Shown piece after piece: positions 20,965 through 30,349 of a stretch of 64,000 bases of DNA; the stretch's first letter is position 1; the number at the start of each line of letters is the position of its first letter. Where the stretch lies: positions 124,001 to 188,000 of the forward strand of contig SWBL01000003.1 of the NCBI GenBank assembly GCA_024195585.1, in the 5' to 3' direction. The translations under genes and the position numbers were made by a program. This DNA is from Aureobasidium sp. EXF-3400 (taxonomy: Eukaryota; Ascomycota; Dothideomycetes; Dothideales; Saccotheciaceae). The notes under the pieces were generated by a model. The model did not search any database and had not been told where the DNA came from. It worked only from the letters and a program-made list of their open reading frames with translations.

Positions 20965-21201
20965 CTTGACGATTTGATCACAATATCAGATGCGGCGAGA
21001 TGGATGATGGCGCAAAGCTGTCTGTCTCGCATTCAAGACAGCTCGAACCCCAGACGCCTATACCAGATCTTGGCGATGGATCAGCTTATCTTATCTGATT
21101 AGTCTCGCACCACCCATTGCCCTACGCAGTGATTCAACTCATAAACAGACACTACAAATGATCAAAAATTTACCAGAATCGTGCTGGTCGTTCTAAGCAA
21201 C
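20965..21201. promoter_or_regulatory. Divergent promoter region, U1-C / small Cys-rich protein
   Basis: Only 237 bases separate the two start codons, so the promoters overlap or are shared. No named element is recognised. Confidence 0.5.
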
Positions 21202-21722
21202 ATGTCTAATATGCAGATACCTGCAAACAGTGTTTGGAGTTCAATGAACTACACTCCTCCACGCGGATCGTGTAATTACAAGAACGGCATGATCTCCAAC
21301 AAATGTCCTTGCCTTCGTTTTATGCTGCACCCAGTCAAGGTAGGTCATCTTTCACACTGTTCATCTCTCTGGACATTCCACCTTTCTGTTTTTGTTCATG
21401 CCAACACACGTGTCCCAAACAGGCCGCTACCTCATTTGAGTGCGATGGCTGCGGCCACCATGCTTCCTACCACAATCTGGACAACCCCTCTGAAGATGCC
21501 ATCCTAGCGAAATGGTCTGCGCAGGAAAAGACTGCATCAACACAGCAACAGCAACCAACCACTTCATCACGAAACAAACGCAGGCGCATCACGTCCCAAC
21601 CTCACGATGAGAGCCGTGCAACAATAACCATCGCGGATGAGGCCCCGGCAGCCACACGACACACATTCGATGTCCAAGCCTTTACAGCTCTCTTCAATAC
21701 CAGCAACAGCAATCAAAAATGA
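21202..21722 (+). CDS. Small Cys-rich fungal protein (putative zinc-binding), unknown function
   Basis: There are two exons, 21202-21339 and 21423-21722 (intron GTAGGT to ACAG, phase 0), giving 145 residues. Residues 25-75 hold a compact Cys/His set: GSCNYKN, NKCPCLRFMLHP, then after the splice FECDGCGHHASYHN. The pattern C-x(8)-CPC followed by CDGC-G-HH suggests one zinc-binding unit; the metal is inference. The sequence LAKW follows, then a low-complexity C-terminal half rich in Gln/Thr/Ser with a basic SRNKRRRI patch (a possible nuclear signal). The exon junction falls inside the Cys cluster, which supports the splice. I do not know a named family. Confidence 0.7.
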
Positions 21723-24700
21723 CACAGCTTTTTCTTCATGCTGCCCCTATCAAATCTAGCTTTTTGCTGTCAACCAACGATTGCGCCAAGCCCTGCCCTT
21801 CAGCTGGCTGTTCAAGCCACACATGCGATCGCAGTTTTCAACAAAAACAAACTGTTGTCGCTTCAATTTCTTTTCCACTGCAGTCTTTTTTCAGCAGTGC
21901 AGCAGTCAGCTTTTGTTGGTTGACGCCATTGTTGGACCATCTGCTTCTTCTGATCGATTCTAAGCGGGAAACAGCATTGACATGAAACGGTTCGCAAGCC
22001 ATGGGATTGGGAACCATGACGTTGAGCTGAGCCCTGATGGTAGGGCATACTGATCAGTAATCCTGATCTAGGGCATCGTGTCTTACGCTGAGCGCCAACA
22101 GAACTTCTGGAAGCTGTGACAGGTGGATACGAGAGAAGTCGGGTGGTGGGGATTGTCGGTTCGACTGTTTGAGGAAAGAGGGACTCGAGAATAGGGCTAA
22201 CAGCAGTTCACCATGAACATCAAGCGATTTCTATGAGCAGTTGATGCTGTCTCGATAGCAGAAGCTGTTCCCCTTGCATGATGAGATGTAGTGCATCAAC
22301 CAATCTTCAAACCAATTCACGTCTCTGTCTCTGTGCTTAGTTGACCATCACAGATGCTCGGCCACACCAAGCCTCAACTTCCCAGAATAATAAGATCGAA
22401 ACGCCAGAGAATATGCACAAAGTCAATACTGAAGATTGTTTCCAAGACGTTTGCGATGCATGAAGCTTGTCAGCAGTTTGAAGTAAGGCACAGTAAAGCA
22501 ATAAATTCATAACGTCGACGTCGAAGTCAAATGGAGAAAACAGCTTTACAGCACATGGATAATTGGATATGCATGACAACCACCTGCGGTTACAGCGCCT
22601 AAAATAAATCGATTGCAGGACAACAGGACATGCATGGTGGCTTGAACTGACCTGCTTACTCTTGCTTACTCTAATATCGCTTTCGCCGACGATAGCTCGC
22701 TGTGTCCGACAACATTCGCTCTCTCCGGTGATTGTCGCCGACCCCGATGATATCTCGCTTTCACCGAAGAAACTCGCTCTCTCCGAACTTCAAGTCCGTC
22801 GGGTTAAATAAAGTCAGGGAAAGTGGTTATTAGTTTTGCATGTTTTGGAAAGGCTGGCTTGGAGGTGCACCATATTCCCTATCTAGCAAGATTGTGCTCC
22901 ACAAGCACGTGGGAAAGAAACAAGCCACAGGAAATAATAGCCGACGGAAAAGGAAGTGAAGCAAACCTCACAAAATCTCCTTTGTGGTTACTTTTGCTCA
23001 TCCAGTGTTGAACGGGATACAAAAGCTCCGAGACAACAAAGGAACCAGACACTCATCATCGACAACGTGGCAGTACAAGTGACATGCATAGGTGCATCAT
23101 TACAGGCACATGACACAGATGACAGCCTTGCAACCAGCAAATCACAGGCAGAGGTACCGGAGTGTAATTGACTTGACTCCGGTGGGGTGCATGAAGCGGG
23201 TGGACACGAATCTTGCAAGAAAGCTTCTTGTCGATGATCCTGGTACAAAATTCCTAGCCACGTGAATGACGAAAGACGAACCATGAAGATCCGGTTCGAG
23301 GATTCCGAGGGTTTGACTTGACCTCATCCTTCATGAGGGGAAGCTGTATGTACCGAGTAGCTGTCAAGTTGGTCGTGTGTCCTTAGGAGGATGATGAAGG
23401 CTGAGTTGGCAGTGCGGGATCGAGAAACGCAACTTCCTCGATGTGATCGGGAGATTGCAAGGGTTGTGACTGGTTAGCATGAGGTGATTATGAGGCTCTT
23501 CTGATGACACTTTCTTGGTCCGCCAATGATGAGCTGCTGTCATAGATCGTACTGGTATGCAGTGTCTTACGATGTACGGAGAAGCTTTTCCTGCTTTCCA
23601 ACGTGGCCGTTGGCATGCAATCCTTCTTGTTGTAAGTTGCAGCTTGGAATCATTCTTTGTGGCTTCTTCGTGTAGACTGCCGTTCGTGCTTGGGTGTTGG
23701 CATTGCGGCTGATCCAAATGAGGGGCTTGATTCCATGGTTTGCGGCGAAGGATCGAAAGCTGTTGGCGGGATGTGATCCAGAACTTTAAGATCGAACACT
23801 ATATGTCCGCAGCATGCTTGATCTGTGATTGGATCAACGCTGAAATTGGTATAGCAGTTAGTGTATTGTAGTAAGCTGGTGATATAGGAGCGGTGTGCGT
23901 CATGAAGCTGTGTCTTGCCAAGTTGCAATTATAGAGTTCAAGTGTTAGTGTTCTTGGATGCTGCGGTCATGTATGAATCCTTTGGTTGTTAGATGGCCGA
24001 TCCTTATCAGTGTCTTGCAATGGCACAGTAGCTCAGACGTGTTGGAACAGCATCAGTCGTTACGGCAGAGTAGGCTTCGGACTAGACAAGAACCAAGCGT
24101 AGGGGCTCTGGGTCAAGAGCCAGCTATGACCCGCACGCTCTTCGAGATGCGTCATGAGGATCAGAGGCCCACTCACGACTCTTCAAGTCAGACTGGCAGA
24201 TCGTGGTTGTCGAGGAAGCTTCCAGCGGACTGTCTCTCCTGAACCAATACCGTGGAATGGGGATGTCAGACTTGACAAAACCATGTGACGAGTGCTCTGG
24301 AAATAATCACAAGCATTGCATGTTAACCTCTGAGTCTTTGAGTAGGCAAACCGGACATGGTGATGAAAGTCAAAGTAACCCAACCCTAAACCGCAAGCCT
24401 ATCAGCCCCGCCATGTGTCAGTCCCCTAGGGTCATGTGCCCGTGGCGCTCGTGTAAGGCTGTTTGCGTCAACTGGCATGTGAATCAGAGTTTCAGAAGGA
24501 GTGAACTTTGAGATTGGGATCTCAACAGTGGAAATAACTCTGTGTGAATAGGTGAACTTGTGAAAGCAATGTTGAATTATTATGTTGATATCTGAGTCAT
24601 GTCACGAGACGAGGTGTAATCATGATCAGCAGAGCGCGAATTGTTTCCCAAGCTGGTAGTTGCATGAGAAGTGCAGCAAGCGAGCTTTACTGATCCTTCG

Positions 24701-25197
24701 TCTCTTGGTACCCCACGTTTCCATGATTACTTCACCTCGTCGGTGTTTCATTCCGCTTCTCTATCTTCTGGGGGGTCCTTCGTCCAGGTTGCCCTATATT
24801 GGAAATGTCGGGGATACTGACCGGACCGTTGTAACCATTCCTCGAAATAAGGAAATGGTGTCGATTACATCAGTGGTAAAGATGGCGTTCTCGGAAAGAT
24901 AGTGGTTGCGCCGTGGTGGCAGGTCGGAGTCGCCGAAAGGCTTGAACCTAAACCAGCGGATCTGTCCGAGTGGTCCGCACGTGCAAACGACTGGCACAAA
25001 GGCGGTAAAGGCCGTTTGGGCGTAGCTGGCTGCCGTTTGGTGTCGGTTCTGTCAGGCCAGGAGAGTTCCGTAAGTTTCCCACTCTTGAATCGATGCTTTT
25101 CAAGTCCCGAAGACTTGGTTACCATCGATCGGTAGTTGTTCCAAGAGTATTCGGTTGCTTGGTCGCTTGGTGCTGGTGGATCAAGTGATCGATGCTA
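21723..25197. other. Gene-poor region of about 3.5 kb
   Basis: I find no supported gene on either strand here: frames are short, no domain is visible and no convincing spliced reading was found. The region contains the degenerate tandem repeat at 22674-22794. Long untranslated RNA or an extended regulatory region cannot be excluded. Confidence 0.55.
22674..22794. repeat. Degenerate tandem repeat, about six units of 17-21 bases
   Basis: Units read like TATCGCTTTCGCCGACGA, TAGCTCGCTGTGTCCGACAA, CATTCGCTCTCTCCGGTGA, TTGTCGCCGACCCCGATGA, TATCTCGCTTTCACCGAAGA and ACTCGCTCTCTCCGAAC. The shared core is TCGCT-(pyrimidines)-CCGA. No frame through it codes for a sensible protein, so it is not a coding repeat. 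Confidence 0.6.
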
Positions 25198-25989
25198 TCA
25201 TCGGCGGCTCCGAATGCTCTCTTCCATGGTGCTCCATGTCGGGTCCTCTGCAAGCCATTTCCCCTGAATGCTGTCCTGAGATCGCAGAGCTAGCTCTACC
25301 CGAGCTGGTGTCACCGATGCAAGTTCCTGCAAGCAAAGCTGTGTCAGTTGACTGTTGATGCTAGGGACCCAACTGTACGGTTCGGGTCATGCACCCCCGG
25401 GCTTCATGCAAGTAACAACCAAAAAAAAGAGCAGGCAGGAGAGCTGAAACTTACTGCTCGCATCGTGTTGGTTATCTGTTGCAGTGCTGGTGTATGAATT
25501 GTCTGAGGTCGATTTGCTCCAAGGATGGCATTTCTCGAGTTCACCCAGCGCAATGCTGCGCTTGCCTTGAGGTATGTCTGTTGGATCTTGAAGCGTCGGA
25601 CACTTGCGTCGAGCATGACTCTATTCTGACATCAGATTCGGGGTTTCGATTATTAAGACGGTCCGAGAAACATACCGTTGAAGCTGCGCTTTCTCTTGTT
25701 CACAATCACCATCCGGTTCCGGCCCTTGGCAGTCGTATGGTTGAGCGAGCAGAGCATGGGCTTCTTCGGCACATTGGCGAAGGACGCAATATCCCTCTTC
25801 GTAGTAGTCCTCAGCAGAAGGGTTCGCTCTGATGTTTGCGATGTAATGTTGTAGATGTCTGAAATCAGAAAGAATCTCGGCGATACGCATGGCGCGTGCC
25901 TCGTTCACTGAGGCAATGCATGTCAGAAGGGAGGGTTCCGGAATGGTGGTCAACGATGGTACGAGGGACATCTTACATCCGTCGGTCAT
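25198..25989 (-). CDS. Hypothetical three-exon protein, unknown function
   Basis: Exons 25989-25676, 25620-25455 and 25326-25198 join in frame to 202 residues. Introns have GTATGT/AATAG and GTAAGT/TGCAG ends, and the second has an ACTGACA branch site 18-20 bases before the acceptor. Three consecutive frame-consistent joins make a real gene likely. I do not recognise the protein. It is soluble and mostly helical: an N-terminal segment beginning MTDGCKMSLVPSL, then an Ala/Glu-rich helix (ASVNEARAMRIAEILSDFRH), an acidic stretch with DYYEEGYCVLRQCAEEAHAL, and a basic helical C-terminal half (VMLDASVRRFKIQQTYLKAS). The start at 25989 or the in-frame Met at 25971 are both possible. A TATATA run lies about 70 bases upstream (26056-26061). 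Confidence 0.6.
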
Positions 25990-26870
25990 TGAGCAAGGGA
26001 AGGATTGGTTCAGCTGTGGTGAGAAGATGGGTCTGGATGGGCAGTGATCGACGGATATATAACGACCCTTACAGCTCAATGTGTCTTTTTTTGGATGTTG
26101 ATGTTTGCGGGTCCCAGAAAAGTATCTTTCATTGTCACACATATAAATGAAGTCGATAATATGCGATTAGATCGGCGGTGGAGAATAGAGAATGGAAAAG
26201 GTCAAGGCAGGGCGTGCAGAAGCGAAGGAGAGGCCGTGGATGGATTGGGAGAGACGTTGATAAGTAAATCACCAACAAGGGAAATGGTCGTCTTTTGCAG
26301 CTATGGGCAAGCATGATCTGAATGGGGTTCACATCTAAAATGGCAGTTTTACGCCTGGGGGGTGGACGGCCAAGACGTCACGAAGCTACCATGTATGGGA
26401 GTGAATCGGTCGACAGCTCGGACGGAACAGCCAAGGGTACGCACACACGTGTGGCAGATGCACGAGAGGACCTAGCGTAGGTGTGAGGTAGAGTCAGGTA
26501 TCGGCGAGTCCTAGGGCTGTTTGGATTCAGGAAAGGCGTTCAAAAGGGCGTTTCAATGGTAAAGGCGGGGGAGGTGAGCGCCACAGTCAGAGCTACGAGC
26601 AGCCGGCGTGACCGGCACTTTGACCACGAACAGCAGAGCCACAGAAGAAGAAAGCGTTTAGTGGAACGAAGAAGGAAATGATGCTACGATACGGAAGGGT
26701 AAAAAACACAGCTGGATTCATAAAATGACGCTACCGGCTGCTCTCAGCACGCCGGGCTGTGGAGACCGAACCACGCTGCCAGCTGTGCGGTGTGCAAGCG
26801 AGTCGGCGAGGGCGACGGGCATGCCATGTGATGGATTAGATGACGTCGTAAATGGGGGTGGTCGTTACGT
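25990..26870. other. Intergenic region downstream of the proteasome gene and upstream of the hypothetical gene
   Basis: This contains the TATATA-bearing promoter of the minus-strand hypothetical gene and the 3' flank of the proteasome gene. No coding sequence is supported. Confidence 0.5.
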
Positions 26871-27787
26871 TCAGTCCTTCTCAGCAATCGACTGCAGACG
26901 CTCGTCGATTTGCTCTTCGCTCAGGGTGGTGAAGTCGGTTGTGGTGCCCTCCTTGCCATCGACACGGGGACCGCCGACGATGCCAATCTCGATCTCACCC
27001 TTCTTGAAGTCGACGCTCAGCACTGTGCTGAGAGTGGTAATGGCGAGCTCAACGACCTCCTCCCAGTTGCCCTCGGCGCAGTTCTTGTTTCGCAGCTTCT
27101 TCTCGAGGTGGTTCATAGCTTCTTGTGCCTTGGGACCTGAAGCGGTGGCCTTGTAGCCGACGAAGTAACCTGCGGGATCGCACTTGTAAAGCTGAGGGCC
27201 AAACTCAGAGTCGACCGAGATGAGCGTTGTGGCGACGCCTAGGGGTCTCATGTATGCCTTGACTATGTTAGCACAGAGTCGCGAATGCGGCAAGGTTCGG
27301 TCGTCTCACTTTTTGTGTGTAGACCTGCGAGATGTTTGCAAGACGCTTGGCCAGAACATCACAGGGCATCTCGTAGCCATTCTTGTACTTGAACTCGGCA
27401 GCCTCACCACGCGCTCTCATAACCGAAGCTCTTGCATCTGCGATGGAACCAGTCATGACACAGCCGACCGAAGGCGACATTCTGTGGATGTACGAGACGG
27501 ACGAGGGGTCGATGAGCTTGTCGGGGACCTTCTTTTGCGAGATGACTACTGCACAGTCCTTGCCGCGGACGCCAACGGAGGTGATGTTTGCTGCAGTGAT
27601 GGCCTTGAATGCATATTCTATAGAGCGTGAGTCGGAGGTTGCGCAGACAGTAGGTCATGGGATGACACACCGACTTGGTAGAGACGACCCTGATCCGAGA
27701 AGATGGTAATGTGTCTGTCGTAGCCTGCGCTGCCTGTTGCGGGAGTTAGCTATGCCGAGCATTCGGACCAAGGCGAAACTCACTCAT
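26871..27787 (-). CDS. SCL1: 20S proteasome subunit alpha1 (PSMA6/Scl1)
   Basis: There are four exons (27787-27784, 27733-27671, 27617-27310, 27257-26871) giving 253 residues. The first coding exon is only four bases, ATG-A. The N-terminus reads [20 protein letters not shown], followed by QVEYAFKAI, which is the alpha-subunit signature. The next stretch, [20 protein letters not shown], and the late [14 protein letters not shown] and [19 protein letters not shown] match the alpha1 (PSMA6) class rather than other alpha types. Alpha1 is part of the outer ring that gates the proteolytic chamber; it has no active site. It is present in cytoplasm and nucleus. The divergent WKF-domain gene starts 289 bases away. 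All introns are GT-AG and 49-53 bases long. Confidence 0.96.
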
Positions 27788-28076
27788 GATGGGCAACTGG
27801 GATGTGTGTTGTTGAGATTAAGCGTGTAGAAACTCCGGATGAAGCAGACCAACAAGACAGAGAGGGTGAGACGATGGATGGGCGATGAGCGATGAAGTTG
27901 TGGTGATAGTGAAGCTCTCTATGACGAGAGGGCAAACGCGCGCTGTAGAGAGCTCGCTGCGAAACAACCAACCCTTGGCACTCCCGCTCCTTCCCCGGAT
28001 CCAGATGGACTTCCGCATATTTTTTGTTCCTTCTTTTTTTGGTCTTTCATGTGATTGATTTCTCGCAACAGCAACC
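27788..28076. promoter_or_regulatory. Divergent promoter region, proteasome alpha1 / WKF-domain gene
   Basis: A 289-base shared upstream region. A T-rich run (28020-28045) precedes the + strand gene. I could not recognise a proteasome-type (PACE) element. Confidence 0.45.
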
Positions 28077-29780
28077 ATGACTGAACAACACGTGCCTGCC
28101 TGGAAAAGACTGGGTCTGAGTCTGACAAACGCCAAAGACACCGCTCCGCCCGCTTCTCCTGCTACCTCGACCAAACGCTCGAGAGATGATGCCGACACTC
28201 CTAAGGGCTCCAAGAAGCAGAGACTCGACCATGTCCAGAATGGGGCCAATCTATCTAGCCCTGCACCAAAGCAGCTGCAGCCCTCGTCAGTAGCTTCGAT
28301 ATCCAGTCCAATGCCCTCCAAATTGTATGCTTTTATCTTTTTATCCTCGTTCCTACACATCTATATACTCGACGAATTCTATTGTGATGACCTGTGTCTT
28401 GGTCGAATCAAATTCCCTATTTGTTTCACTAATGCTAACACCATTCGCAGAAGGGCGTCGCCTGAAAAGTCCATCTTAGCCACACCGAACAGTAAGCAAG
28501 GCCGTCGCAAGTCTGTAGTCTTCTCCAACGACACCAAAAAGCAAGACGGAGATAGTGCTCAGACCTACTTCCAAGCCTGGGCCAACGACGAACTAGATTT
28601 TTACGCCCAAAAAGCTGCTGCTCACGACGCCGCCGAAGCAGCAAAGGCCGCCGAGAACAACAACACACCACTTAAAGACACTGTATCAATTGAACCAGAA
28701 GTCACCCAGGAGCCCGACCAAACGCCGCAGAAGGCAAACGGGGAGGAGAAGAAAGCAACCAAGGGAGAAAAGAAGAAGGCAAAGAAAGAGAAGAAAGCAG
28801 ATGAGACACAACACAACACGATGCAAACCACATCCGAACCTGCCATCTCCGCCGTAAAGAAGATAAAGGTCCGCACACCAAAGGACAACGCCAATAAACC
28901 CGTGCCTGAGTACGTCCGCTATCTGGAACAATACCACGCCGATAGATCTTCGTGGAAGTTCAACAAGTCTAAACAAAACGACGTGCTTAAAAACATCTGG
29001 AACATCTACCGCATTCCTCCCTCCTGCAACGACGCTCTCGTGGAATACCTCGACGGTCTACAAGGAGGAGCCGCACGCCAACGTCTACGCCAGGCAGCTC
29101 AGTCCGCAAACATCGACATCGTCTCCTTCATCCGCTCCGAGATCCCAGAAGTCAAGGACGAACCCATGGAGACCGCCGAGGCCAGAAAAGCTGCTTACGA
29201 CTCTGCTCTTGAGAGACAGAAGGAGATTCTGCGCAAGAACGGTATTGATCCCGACCCGGAGAAGACCAAGACCATCCAGGAGCAGAAGGACTATGACGAA
29301 CGTGTGCAGTTGGTCTGGAACACCATGAACAAGGGCGAGCCCCAGGCAGTTGCAAGAGCAGCACCTGCCGTCAAGGAGGAACCCAAGGTCGCCCTCTCTA
29401 TGCGCAAGAAGAGAAAGTCAAGAACCGATGTCTCCAGCAGCGAGAGCAGCGACAGTGATAGCGACAGCAGCAGCGATAGCGACAGCAACTCAGACAGCGA
29501 CAGCGAGAGCGAAGACGAGAAGCCCGCCGCTAAGAAGGCCAAGATCGCAAAGCTGGAGGCTCAGATCGCAGACGCAAAGATTGCAAAGCTCAAGGCCAAA
29601 CTCGCAAAGGTCAAGGCTACAAAGGCAAAGGCCAAGAAGTCCAAGTCCAAGTCTAAGTCTAGCTCTGACTCTTCCGAGAGCGAGTCAGATTCATCATCAT
29701 CAAGCTCATCAGAGTCAGACTCGGATTCCGGCTCCTCCTCATCATCCAAGGACTCTTCGAGTGACTCAGACAGCGATTGA
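28077..29780 (+). CDS. WKF-domain protein with Ser/Asp-rich tail (probably nucleolar)
   Basis: There are two exons, 28077-28324 and 28451-29780, giving 525 residues. The intron (GTATGC, TGCTAAC branch, CGCAG) is 126 bases, a multiple of three and stop-free, so an unspliced reading stays open. The central domain has the WKF motif (EYVRYLEQYHADRSSWKFNK then LKNIWNIYRIP), as in human C7orf50. Before it lies a Lys/Glu-rich coiled region (GEEKKATKGEKKKAKKEKK). The tail alternates Ser/Asp/Glu runs with KAKK blocks (29435-29775), similar in composition to SRP40/Nopp140 nucleolar proteins and rich in likely CK2 sites. A role in ribosome biogenesis is inferred from domain and tail; the biochemical function is unknown. 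Confidence 0.82.
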   Translation: MTEQHVPAWKRLGLSLTNAKDTAPPASPATSTKRSRDDADTPKGSKKQRLDHVQNGANLSSPAPKQLQPSSVASISSPMPSKLYAFIFLSSFLHIYILDEFYCDDLCLGRIKFPICFTNANTIRRRASPEKSILATPNSKQGRRKSVVFSNDTKKQDGDSAQTYFQAWANDELDFYAQKAAAHDAAEAAKAAENNNTPLKDTVSIEPEVTQEPDQTPQKANGEEKKATKGEKKKAKKEKKADETQHNTMQTTSEPAISAVKKIKVRTPKDNANKPVPEYVRYLEQYHADRSSWKFNKSKQNDVLKNIWNIYRIPPSCNDALVEYLDGLQGGAARQRLRQAAQSANIDIVSFIRSEIPEVKDEPMETAEARKAAYDSALERQKEILRKNGIDPDPEKTKTIQEQKDYDERVQLVWNTMNKGEPQAVARAAPAVKEEPKVALSMRKKRKSRTDVSSSESSDSDSDSSSDSDSNSDSDSESEDEKPAAKKAKIAKLEAQIADAKIAKLKAKLAKVKATKAKAKKSKSKSKSSSDSSESESDSSSSSSSESDSDSGSSSSSKDSSSDSDSD

Positions 29781-30349
29781 AGGGCACCCTGACATCTCCA
29801 ACCTCCCTTGACGGGTTCTCACTACATTGCTCAATTTTCTCTGCATCCTGACCCTTGCGACATGCATACTGTTTCCAACTCGGCACCTTCATCGATCACA
29901 ACATCTCCGACAAAACTCCATCTGACAGCTTTTGGCAACATCAATCTCGCCCGGCATCAAATAATGCTGCAATGCATGAGATTCGGAGAGTCAGCTTGGA
30001 TATGAGCGATCTTCCCGGACCTGTCTTCTTCGTTCTCGACATCTCTCTAAAATGAAGCCCGAACGTCAAGCCATACACCGCTCGATAATTGTACATGCCC
30101 TGGGCAGTTGCGATCAGATAGACAGAATTAGAAGTACAAAGAACACACATTTACGCGGGCACGATATGAATTTTCCCGAATACTGCACGTGAAACCTTCC
30201 GAGAAAATGAGTCCTTGCTTTCTGGAATCATAGTTCTGCATTCAAAGATGACAAATTAACAGCACGATGCATACTTAGCATCCCTATTCCCCTTTGCCTA
30301 AAACTCCATTTTGCACAAAACCAGAAACAACGATCCCAAACCTCAAGCA
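29781..30349. other. Convergent 3' region, WKF gene / GCP3
   Basis: This holds the 3' flanks of two facing genes. No gene or repeat is recognised. Confidence 0.5.

Noticed and set aside
24955..25045. Possible tRNA (box-A-like TCCGAGTGGTC)
   Set aside because: No box B at the expected distance and no acceptor-stem pairing could be found.
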